This document shows, one piece after another, positions 31,756-42,488 of a stretch of DNA of 64,000 bases. Both the position numbers and the translations under genes were made by a program. This DNA is from Micromussa lordhowensis (lineage: Eukaryota; Cnidaria; Anthozoa; Scleractinia; Lobophylliidae), in assembly GCA_964020085.1 (NCBI GenBank), contig OZ026604.1, positions 8,177,649-8,241,648 of the forward strand, given 5' to 3'. The notes below the pieces were generated by a model, which was not told where the DNA came from, did no database searches, and was given only the letters and a program-made list of their open reading frames with translations. Each line of letters opens with the position of its first letter. The stretch's first letter is position 1.

Positions 31756-32854
31756 GCAATATAGAAATGAAAAGAAAAAAACGTTAAATTATAGTTAAAT
31801 TGTTATAACAATTTTATCTTTCTCACTATGCTACGAAGCAAGTTTGATTAGCATATTTCAAAATGTATTTGAACAGCGTCAGCAAAGATCGTGCCAGCAT
31901 AATACGCTTTCAAAAAGAAACTCTTCTACTTCGAAGCAGTAGTTAGATATGAGCATTGGATTTCTATTAAACTAGAAAGAATGAATTCTGCGATATCTAG
32001 GGGGACATTTCTTTCACACGCCTCGAAGGGCTTATCATGAAACAGAATCTAATTTCACGGCAATTCCTCATATGTAGGTGATCAGCACTGATTGTTTAAA
32101 GATTCTCTAAAAATTGAATCAGCATTCAGCTTACCTTGATATAACTTTAGAAGCTACTAGCATCTATCAACTGAATCAAAAGAACTGTTTTCCAATAGAA
32201 CAGGAGGAATGTACGCTGGCCCTACGGCAAAATCCAATCCAGACACTGGCGAGACGAACCAACACGCACTCTTGGGTGGCGGTACACAAATAGACAAATT
32301 CACGCACTAAGTGAATCTTGATAAACTAGGGTTTTTCCCTTCGCTAAATTGTAAATTTTTGAATACTTAAGTGTTACAGTTATTATTTGAATTGACATTA
32401 AGTTATATTTGAAAGTAATTCTTAAAGTAAATGAAAACAAAAAGGTTTTTTTCAAAGAATGCAGTATCAATTTTTTTTATCTATGTATATGTATTTGCAG
32501 GATTGTGCAAAATTACACGATCGAGAATGAACTGAAATAAACTAATACACCTGTTGTTTTAATTGGTATCTAGTCTTTCATTTCTGATGATTTGGGGTTG
32601 ATATTCCCACAAAAAGTAATAAATTCTGGCGACTTAGTCAAAAACCTTACTGTAGCCTCGTGTCCATGTTGGAAATTTTTTGGTTGTCAATGGGTCGAAA
32701 TCAATTGCAATTTTAGGCACTTTCCCGGACTTCGATTCTCTGGGACTTTTAGTATGTTATAGAGGGATAATTTCTCTTTAGTTATCCGTTGAAAAACCTT
32801 TTGTTGCAATTAGTTGAGGGTTATCCCATTTTTCGAGCTAATTTGACTGGACTA

Positions 32855-33255
32855 AAATACTGTAAGACATCCACTGATTGCAAATGTGTGGGATAATGGT
32901 GTACAAACACTTTCATGCATTTGTAAACCACTTGCTATTAAAGGACTTAAAGAAGTCGAAATGAAATTAATTAATTTATGCAAATTGGTTAATAGTAAGA
33001 TTATTTTGTGAAAGGTCTATTAAACAGCCATCTATACTGCAAAATTAGGTCCACTGTAGGTAGCCAATCAGAACGGTTGTTGTTATTGTTGATCATTTTC
33101 TCAAATATTTTTAACATATAAAATTGATATACCGGTAACATGCTATCACTCACAGAATAATTATGGTCATTACATGTACAGTAGCTGTGTTTCATCATAC
33201 GGAAAAAGAATGAAAACCAATTTTATTAAGTGAAATGATTATGCCTTTATTTTAG
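32855..33255. other. presumed NMD3 intron, nothing recognised
   Basis: AT-rich sequence between the transposon and the first visible NMD3 exon. I searched it by eye for the preceding NMD3 exon and did not find it. Confidence 0.4.
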
Positions 33256-36200
33256 GAAGAGATTATTTGTCTCCCTTTAAAAGTTTCAAGATCCCTGGGA
33301 AACATAAGGTATGAAGCATCAGTTATAATAATTGACGTACATTCCTACATGTACATCTAGGAAAGCTCACCTGTGCTTTTGCTAATATATACACTTTAAC
33401 TCTCCAGATAGTTTTAAAGCACAATCTATTAATAATATTGTACATGTATTTAATATTGAAGTCAGTGCTTCTTTCAATTTGGGACTGTTATTTTTTTATT
33501 TCCCAGTCAAATTGTCATTTGTACCCGAGTGAACACAAACCTACAGTTAATGGATCCAGCAACATTACAAAGTAAGTTTGAACTACATGTACATGTAATT
33601 GTAACTTGTACTTGTAACTCCCTCTACACTTGTTCTTGGCTTACACTGTACCTCAGCTTGGTCAGCATCTACATTGTACATGTATTAACAGTACCTACTG
33701 CTTGGGTTTGTAGCCGATATAATGCATTCTCTGATTGGCTAATACTAGGGTATTATTCTCCCGTGATGCCCACTGGCCAGTTACAGGCCTACAGAAGCCA
33801 GGCAAAAACCCATATAATAAAAAAAAACTTATTAACCTCAAAGGTTCGGTCTTTACCGGAAAATCTCAAACCTCCCAGATGTACACTGTAGCTAAGGTAT
33901 TTTCTGGAGGGCTGGAGGTAGGAACATGAATTTTGTGTCCCAGACTCGAGCTTATTTTAGGCTAGATTTCCTGTTCCACCACTCTCTCAAGTACACTCTG
34001 TGCTCCTATCAATTTCCACATGTCTGCCATTGGTTTGGCGAGATGACTTATGCCTGAAAAAATTGTGTGGGCAGTTACCTGATTGGCAAAAAATCCTCAC
34101 ATGTCCAGGTGTGCCTTCAGGAGAGAAGTGCGGGCTCTTCTCCAGAACAGCGGCTGGTAGGAGGGCTTAAGTTTGGAAAAGGTGGATGTATGTAGCCTGT
34201 ATTACACCGGCTGCAGTTTGGGAAAGGATCGCACGCTCTGAAATTTCTTCTCGGGTAGGAACATAGAGAGAGAGACTGGAGGAAATCGAGCCTAGGATTT
34301 ATGTCATTTACTATTCTAAGAAATTTTAGATCTTACTTTGAGCTTATTTTGATCAACTGGGAGAGATTTCAGATGTAAATATTCTTACTTTGCTTAAGTC
34401 AGTGCTTTCAATAACATTTGAAGTAGGTGGCTACCTTGGAACAGCACCTGCCGGAGTCATATGAGAAGCCCACAAGAATTTCTCTCTGGAGAATTTTGAA
34501 AAGTTAAATATACCCGCCGACTTTCAACAGAATACCCGCCGGAGCTCCGGCAGGTGCCGGGTCCTATTGAAAGCACTGATTAAACTTAAGTTCTGAGAGG
34601 AACAACCCTTACATGTAAAAAGTAATGGCCCCCCGAAACAAGGGGACAATGATATTTGTTAGCCATCCCGAACGTAGTCGCCATCATGTACATGTACAGT
34701 ATAAGGGGACAAGAATTATCACAAAATACAGGTCTGCTACAAAGAAGTTCCTCCAGTTGGTAAAAATACCACCTTATATGTACTGACAGTGTATAGAACT
34801 TCCTCTTCTACATGTACTTTATATACTTGCGCGTACATGTATATACTGAAGATGCAAAGATCAAACACGATTTTGTCTTCATTTCAGCTGCAGACATATC
34901 GGCATCAAACTACTGGCGCTTGCCATTTAAAAGCCTTGGCACATACAAGCAACTGACAGAGTTTATGGTGTTACAAATTGAACCTGTCGAGTCACAGAAA
35001 CCCTTTGCATCGACCAGTAACCTTAGTCAAAAGGTATTTACTTAGTACCTTTTTAAATGCAGGGTTTTTACGGTAACTGCAATCTGCATCTCTTGTTGCT
35101 ATTTTTCATCCCCCTTTTCGCGATACATGTGCATGTAGCTGGGGTCATTTAGAAATCAGAAAGTCAAACCAAAATATTTTCATGTTGCGCATCTCAAAAA
35201 TTAATTACTTTGCATATAAAATAGTTTTGTGCTCGACATCTCAATAGTTTATCATTGCTATCCTACATGTAAATGCCACTGGTTCTTTTTCATCAGCTAT
35301 TTCTTGTATACAGTAGTCAACTTTCCTTTGTTCACATACTGTGCTCAACTAAAATTAAGACAACCCATTCTTGCTACAAGATTGAACTGCTGTAAAATTA
35401 TTTTTTCAATGCCAGCGGTGGAATTAATGGAACATTTTTTTCAACCATGGGGGTCTTGTGTTTGAATTCATGTTTATGTTTGCTCCAGTTTAAGAAAAGC
35501 AATTGTTGCATAAAAGTTGCTTGTGCACTAAAGCATTGGAATTTCCTGTGAAGGATGCAATCGCCAACTAAGATCTACTCACCATAATAGATTCACGGAA
35601 TTGAGACCAAGAACGGAGGCCTACAGAAACTCCTTTTATTGCAGGACAATAAAGGAATGGAACTGATTGCCATTAACACTGTTTTAGATATAGAAAAAAC
35701 TTCATTATTTCAGAAAGCGCTCAGACTAGACTAGATTATGTTAGAGTAATTAATTTATATTTCTATTTTATTTCATTTTATTTTAACGTCTTGCAGTGAT
35801 GGCTACCCCCATTGTAGGACTTTAAATTCATGTAGATGTAGATGTAGATGTAGATAGTAACTGTTTAATTGCCGTTTTCTTAGCATGTTTTGGCTGACGC
35901 GTGGGTTGCACGCATGCAGGATCTGGGAGTGAATGACTGTCAGTACCACTGCCGCACACATTTGGGTCACCTACTGAAGACTGGTGACACAGCATTGGGG
36001 TAAGAACATACACTGTACAGTGTAGCCAATCTCTTCCACCCCTCGCATGATGCGCGTAATTGACAGACGAGTAAATTTAACTCTGGCACAAGCAGACTCA
36101 TTTTCGAGACTCTGTTTTTTTGTTCTTTCACGGTGAAATCTATCCAGTAAATAGTTGAATGGTTTAACTATTACATTTGTAACTTGTAATGGGCTAATAC

Positions 36201-38714
36201 TACTGGGCCGGGTTGTTCAAAGCCTGATTAAGCTAACACAGGGTTAGCGAGAATTTTGATTTCAGTTTTGCAACTTTTCGGAGAGGTTTTCTGTTGGTAT
36301 CGTTAGGCGTTATGTTTTGAATTTGAATAATCATAAACTAAACAAAAAACAGGAAGCGAAAAACATTTTGATACAAGAAAAATCAATGTTTCGGTTAACT
36401 TTTAATCCTGGGCTAGCGTTAACCGGCTTTCGAACAACCCGACCCTGGTGCAGAAGTCAGAGTTATACACTCAGGCACCCAATAGTACATGTAATTCCTT
36501 GACATGTGTAAGTAAATAAGTTAGTGAAAACTGTATAACGGATAAATTCCAACAAAGTTGTGGTTACCATGCGCTTAGCATGACGTGTAATGTACAATAC
36601 CATCGTCTAACACTCACTTAAAAGCATGGTGAAAAGTACATCACTACCATTCTAGAATTGCAAATTGAACTGAAACTACGACAATGAAAGTATTGCGAAA
36701 CAAGAAGATATTGGCAGACTAAATCATGTGGTTAAAATATGATAGGGACTGGTGGGATAAACGCTGTTTTAAAATGTTTTTAAATTCCAGCATGGGTTCG
36801 CCGGTTCCTTTGATGCACCATGATCCAGACAGATCTTGGATCACTGATCCTGATCCAGATCACCCCAAAGGAACGCACCCTTAGTCTAATTTAGCTAAGC
36901 CTGGGAACAGGCTTCGGGCGAGCCCGAACAAGCCAGTCCCGTCCCGATCCTTGGCTCTCCGAATTCTTCAGTTTCGCGCTCGTCCACTCGCTTTTCTCGC
37001 CGAATGTTTCCATCCTCGCCGGGAGCCTGTTCGCAAGCTAAATTTAGCTTTGTTTAGTTCCCATTAACTTGTTATTCTGATCGCATTTCTGTAAGATAAA
37101 AAAAAAAACGTGCAACGAACGTGCATGTAATATTGAACGTCAATGCCTGATGAGCGTTGTATCTTTGCTAACCTATATACATATTTTCTGATAGATTCGA
37201 TTTCACCAGTTCAAATGTCAATGACGAGAACCTGAGTAAGATGAACGCTGAGCGCGTCCCAGACGTGGTAAGTGGGCACATCTTCATCAGTAATTCATAC
37301 CATTTTTGTGTAATACCTTGCTAGAGTATGTATCTTGTAAGACATTTCAGTTATGGTGTAGTGTGGTTGTAAACGGAATTATCTTGAGAGTTAGATATTT
37401 GATACTATGCGATAAAATGCACCATCACTGTAGGAGATTTATCGTAAGCGAGACTCCAAGAGTTTGCATAACGTGGCAAGGTTGCACTCGTTTCGCGCAT
37501 TTGTGTACCGACAAGGGTTGTGCGGCAAAAAAGTTGTATACAGTATATGTAGTTGTCTCATTAACCGAACGTTAGGAGCGTCCTGGTATAACGAATGTCT
37601 GTCCCAGTTCTTGAGTGAACCGAGTCCGTTGTGGCCTCTCCAACAAGGATCGAGGTTTGAATAAATCTTAGGACATTGTAGACACTGTACAGCCGTATGG
37701 TCACACATACTAGAACATTTGCCATGAGCAGTTGTTAATTTGTATAAGATGGAACTGAGTACGTAGTGATTCTTTAATCGTGTGATCTGGGGAACACATG
37801 CCTGTGTACTGTGGGTGCTTTCAGATTTTGGTTAAGAAATCCTATGGTGATAAAAAGAAACGACGTCGAAGAAGAAACTGGAAGCTGAAAGGTCTCGAAA
37901 AAGACGTGACTGGAGTTGATCAAAACAGCCTTGATGGGTAAGCTAAATGTATTAGTTTTGGAAACAACGATGGCATAAGAAACAACGAGTGCATCTGAGT
38001 CTTCTACATATCAGTTGAGTGCCCAGAACGCCAAACAACGATTTAAGTTGAAGCCCTGGCTGGGGTCGTTGCGTTTTATTCCCGGGTATGTGGTATCTCA
38101 TTTTCTCTCTCCACACCTAGAGTATAAATGGGTACTGGCGGATTTAATGATGGTATGCTGACCTTGCGAAGGACTACTATCCCATCGGTGGGAGGGGGTG
38201 GGGGTAGACATTCCTAGCGGTGTGGGTCACTTTGGCTCCAGGCAAACCAGGAGTCTATCGCTGGTTAGATCCCCAACGTGTTGCCCTCTGAGAATGCGCC
38301 CTGCGGTACCCATTAGACTGTTTCCCTCAAATCGTGCACTGTGCTATCTTCTATACTAATCAAATCAAATATCATTCAACGTAACAGGGATTACGATGCA
38401 TTCCTGGGCGATCTGGAAGAGGACAAGACTTTCAGACAGCATGTCAACATCTATGTCGGTAAGTAACCGAGATCTAATTGCGAGCTCTTTTACTGCACGC
38501 GCCATAATTTGCTATAATTCGTGCTATAGTAAATTTGCCCAAAAGACAATATTTTGACTGTTTTACTTTAGATCGTGATTACAAGGGAGCATCTGAAGAC
38601 GACGACGATGAGGCCCCACGTATAAGTCTCCAGGAGATGTTAGAGGACCTACACCTCGAGGAGCCTGATTCATCGTCCAGCGTTTCGGAGACGGCAGCCA
38701 TGATGACCGAATGA
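33256..38714 (+). CDS. NMD3: NMD3, 60S ribosomal export adaptor (seven 3' exons plus terminal; 5' part missing)
   Basis: Exons 33256-33308, 33507-33571, 34888-35033, 35884-35999, 37195-37267, 37825-37937, 38388-38458 and 38572-38714 (stop TGA 38712-38714), all GT/AG with matching phases. The joined protein reads EEIICLPLKVSRSLGNIS, QIVICTRVNTNLQLMDP, ADISASNYWRLPF, HCRTHLGHLLKTGDTALGFD, NDENLSKMNAERVPDV, KKSYGDKKKRRRRNWKLKGL, YDAFLGDLEEDKTFRQHVNI, EDDDDEAPRISLQEMLEDL. This follows the C-terminal half of NMD3 residue by residue. NMD3 binds the nascent 60S subunit and links it to CRM1; the basic run matches the nuclear-localisation region, and the acidic/leucine-rich end (ISLQEMLEDLHL) the export signal. 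The N-terminal zinc-binding Cys motifs are not in view. AATAAA at 38734-38739. Confidence 0.92.
35555..35856 (+). mobile_element. 5'-truncated LINE (CR1/L2-type) 3' end with (GTAGAT)n tail
   Basis: In an NMD3 intron. The plus strand reads ELRPRTEAYRNSFYCRTIKE followed by WN-stop-LP, the conserved C-terminus of CR1/L2-like ORF2 (RN-S-F-RTI-WN-LP) with one stop codon, then UTR and a short (TGTAGA)n microsatellite at 35830-35855, the typical 3' terminus of such LINEs. Confidence 0.7.
36204..36447. mobile_element. MITE with GGGCCGGGTTGTTC ends
   Basis: GGGCCGGGTTGTTCAAAGCC (36204) is the imperfect reverse complement of GGCTTTCGAACAACCCGACCC (to about 36445). About 245 bp, non-coding, in an NMD3 intron. 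Confidence 0.65.
36888..37050. mobile_element. short inverted-repeat element in NMD3 intron
   Basis: TTTAGCTAAGCCTGGGAACAGGCT at the left is an imperfect reverse complement of AGCCTGTTCGCAAGCTAAA at the right. Non-coding. Confidence 0.5.
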
Positions 38715-38739
38715 GCGCCTTGTCTAATAATCCAATAAA

Positions 38740-40542
38740 ATATTAATTCAAGATTTGCATTTTTATTGAACAGGCCTAGACACTGCTGATTTGATTGTTG
38801 ATGAACAGTGGTTTTCAGTCGCGGTAACACTGAATATAATATCTGGAGAGATTTGAATTAAACTGGGGCTTGATACATCAAACTTGCTTTTGTTAATCTG
38901 TAATGGAACACAATCCTGTTAGGGAAGTTAATTTTGTGGGGCAGTTTTAATGGATAATTATAAGTGAAGTAACAAATAATTTCAGACATGTTTCGCCAAT
39001 ATGCGAAGAGTGTTTGAACCAGGAATAAGATCAAAGCTTTCTATGAGCAAACCCGTGAATATTCTACTGAAGGATAAATGACATTATTTAACCTTTGCGT
39101 AATATGAAGTTACTCTTTTCATAAAAAAACACTAATGCTTGAAAGTGGTACTGGTAAAAATCGCATCTTATTGAAGCCATTTTATAACATAAATAAGTAG
39201 TCTGTATGAGAAGAAAAATGCTGTTTACTTTTTTTCAAATATCTCTTTTCATTCCAGAGGTATTCGAGTTTTTAAAATATGCAAATTAGCCAAGTGATGA
39301 CGTCATATTCTCACCCTAATTTTGATCATATATGATGAAAAAGAATATCTCAGCCTCCTTGTATCAGAAAAGTTTGATTCTTTGCAGTAAAATTCTACTA
39401 AAGGTACTCCACAATACGAGCTTAAACGCTTCGTTACCATCGCAACATACTGGTTTCCAGACCTCCCCAAAATTAAAGAGATTTCTGGCCACCCTCAGCA
39501 TTTCGTTTTCATATTTGCAATGGTGCTTCGTTTGCAGGATCCAGTTGGCACATACAAATATGTTTTTCGAACTGAAAATCACTGACATATCAAGTGGGTA
39601 TAATCTGATCCACCACTACAACTCGTAACCTGCTTACACAATTCATGGGACAAAAATGAAGTTTGTAAAGAAATGAAAACAAGACAAAAGTGAGATAGTT
39701 TCCTTATTATAAGAGTGGTCCTGTAAAAATATGAAAGACAATTTGCGAGCGACGCTCAGGAAATGCCGAGCAAAATCAGCCCAGTTCCCGGAAGCCTCTC
39801 TATCAAACCGATGCCTAGTGCACAACGATTCATGTGAAAATAAAATGTAAATGAAATCTCATTTCGATATGTAAGGATGGGCACCAAGATTCGCTTCGAG
39901 AAAGAGGCTGAAGGTAATTCGGAAATGGGCACTTCTGTTATTCCTCGTTCCAACGTTGAAGTTGGCCTGATGTAGCCTTTTAGGCCAAACCCCTTTAATT
40001 TTGAAAAGAAAAAGGTGAAAAGCTATTGCACAGACGAACACAGAAACTTGCCTAATTTACTACAATTTGTAATACACTTTTACTCGATGAGAATTTCGAA
40101 GGGGATCAAAATAATCATCAATTATCCGCCATAAATTATCGGAACTTAAATTTTTGAAACGATTAATTGACAATTTACTCGAGAGAGCAGCGGAAAAAGA
40201 ACCTTTGAAAGAGAACACTGGACCAATTTCGCAGTGATTATTTGACACTTGAAGAGTTTAAATATCTTCTCAAATTTCAAATCTAAATTAAACTGAGGGA
40301 AAGAATTTTCAGTACAGTTACACAGTAACTACACGGCTAACCACACATTGTGAGAAAGCCTCTCTCCTCCTTGCTTTCCGGTGAATGTACATAGGCTAAG
40401 AGAAGTGCAAGTTTGACCGGAAGACTATTGATTTGAGATGCTACTTTATTCTCATAACTGAAGTGATGCGTCACAATCGTTAAGACAGCGTTTATATCGA
40501 GCTTACGCGGGGCCAAGATGATTAAATCGTCTATTTAATAAG
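38740..40542. other. NMD3 downstream flank, no gene recognised
   Basis: Contains an ATATGCAAATTAGCCAAGTG...TGACGTCATATT stretch (about 39279-39312) and a following ~300-bp open but unrecognised region that resembles dispersed-repeat sequence. No splice-supported exon. Confidence 0.35.
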
Positions 40543-42488
40543 TTATCCAAAGTCAATTATAACATAGTTAATGATTATAAAGAGAAGCGTTGAGTCGCCC
40601 AAATCGCGCAAAATGGCGTAGTTTCTGACGTTGTTCAGAACTGATCGTCTGACTTGGCCGCCAACCATGATGTGCTTGTCATTCGCTCCGATGAATGCCT
40701 GTAAATGGCGGAAGAATGAAAATATCGCTATTATTCAGTTGAAAGTAAACCAGAATCACTCTCAAATGGCATATTTTTAATTTACGGCACACTTTGATCA
40801 ACACTTCTCTTTTCTCACCAAGAATTCCTTTGTTTTCTTGTCTAATTTTCCTTTCAAACCGCTTAAGTCTTGTGGTGGTGGTAACGCAGTGGAGTTCTTC
40901 TTCATCTGCAATTAACAAAGGATAGCGAATGAGAAACCTCATAAATCGTATATACTATTCGCAAGGGATAAACCGATCAGTGTGGCAAGTTCCATGTTTT
41001 CTCGATTTTCTAATTACTCGGGCTTTCCAAAATTACTCGGGCTTTCCAAAGGAAACGCCCGAGTTGAAAATTTCGGCTTCGTTTTTTTTTCCTTTTTTTT
41101 TTCGTTCAGCCACAGTTTGCAATTATGTAATTAATACGCATGCGCGAAGATTTTATTGATGAGCACATGGCATGGTGTAATGGCGGACGGAGAAGAGTTT
41201 ATGCGGAGGAAGATCAGCACAAATATTGTGTACGGATACAAAACGGATACAAAATGTGCACACAGCGTTCGCGGTAGACCCACACTAAAAGATGAGGAGC
41301 GCTTTCGGAACGGGTTGGTCCGCAAACCTTACGAGAGTTCTCTTTATGAGCGAACATTTATGAGTGAACCTTTCATCGAGAAACATGCTATATCAACTGA
41401 GTTACGTAATGTTAACGAAAGAAAATAGAAAAACTTAACGATACATAAATATACCTCCGATTCCCTCAAAATTTGGTAATCGAAAGGATTGATGTGTAAA
41501 ATCTTGCAGTCTTTATCAAAAATTGTTCGTATAAATTCTCTTTGAAAAGGTAGAACTCATCCGTTTTGTCGATGTTTGTTCCGAAATGAATATTTAATCA
41601 CAGGAGTGAAACTTGAAACTCCGAAAAATGCCTCCCACGTAGACTCCTTTCCGCAGAATGATTATGTAAGCAGTAACTCCGTGCTTAGGTTTGCTTCTGA
41701 TAAACACTCCACTTTGCTTTAAGTTAACTTCACTTACTTTACCTTCCGGTTACCTTTAAGTTGTATGTTAGATTAATTCTATATTAATCACAGGCGGCCG
41801 AATGTAACACCTCCATAGGCTGCAAGCAAGAGTCACGTTTTCGCGTAGATGTAACAATATATGCAATATGTCACGCTACGCTGAACTTTCGCATAAAAAT
41901 GAAAAAAAAGATAACTCCTAACATTTTGACCAAGCCCAGGAACATGTCTTCAGCCTACATAACAACTATGTTTTCAAACTTCTGCTTGTATACATAAGTA
42001 ATAACCCTGCATTTTCAACATACCGATACAGAAACAATTTCAAGATAAATCCTTGCGAAACTACGTCCAAAAAAACCAGAGTTTCTCCCAAACATAAAGC
42101 CCGAGTGAACGCAAATATGCGTCTAGTTGATTGTGAAACCGCTTTGCTTCGCAGACATGAAAGGTACCGCTGTTTGATTGACGGGAGTCTACTGCTGTCG
42201 AAAGAGCGTTTTGACTTCGAAGGTGGTGACAAGGGGAGGATTTAAGAATCCAATCTCGTATTTTCCCACAGATCAAACGCAGCCTTGGCCTTTATTTAGA
42301 GACCACACTGAAGCATTGCAACTCACCACAGATCTCATTAATCCTGTAAAAGAGAATAAAACGTTTCCTAATTTGCAACTTCCATGCCGTACTTTGACGT
42401 CACGCGAGGTACTAGTCACCAGATCAACGGCTTCGTGAAATCTGTAAAACCTCTCCATATCATCAGTTAGAACTCCTGCTTTTGTCGT
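40543..42488 (-). CDS. weak candidate gene, three phase-0 exons, unknown function
   Basis: On the minus strand three segments have acceptor, donor and matching phase 0: 42327-42488 (54 codons, TTKAGVLTDDMERFYRFHEA...), 40819-40905 (29 codons, MKKNSTALPPPQDLSGLKGK...), and 40543-40698 (52 codons with stop, AFIGANDKHIMVGGQVRRS...). Acceptors are TGTGCAG, AATTGCAG and TTTACAG; donors GTGAGT and GTGAGA. No family recognised; a first exon with a start codon is not identified. Could be a decayed gene or chance. Confidence 0.3.

Larger units (their letters stand above)
29078..32854. mobile_element. 3.8-kb DNA transposon with XPG/FEN-like protein (Academ-like?)
   Basis: Imperfect inverted repeats of about 130-140 bp begin TAGTCCAGTCAAATT (29078) and end AATTTGACTGGACTA (to 32854). 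Inner matches include TTGCAACAAAAGGTTTTTCA and AAAAGTCCCA. AAA flanks both ends (29075-29077, 32855-32857), consistent with a 3-bp target duplication. It encodes a minus-strand XPG/FEN-like protein in two frames. XPG-domain proteins and 3-4-bp duplications are features of the Academ superfamily, hence the tentative name. Confidence 0.7.

Noticed and set aside
39332..39628. 98-codon plus-strand frame
   Set aside because: Lies in what looks like a dispersed repeat near ATATGCAAATTAGCCAAGTG; no domain or splice context.
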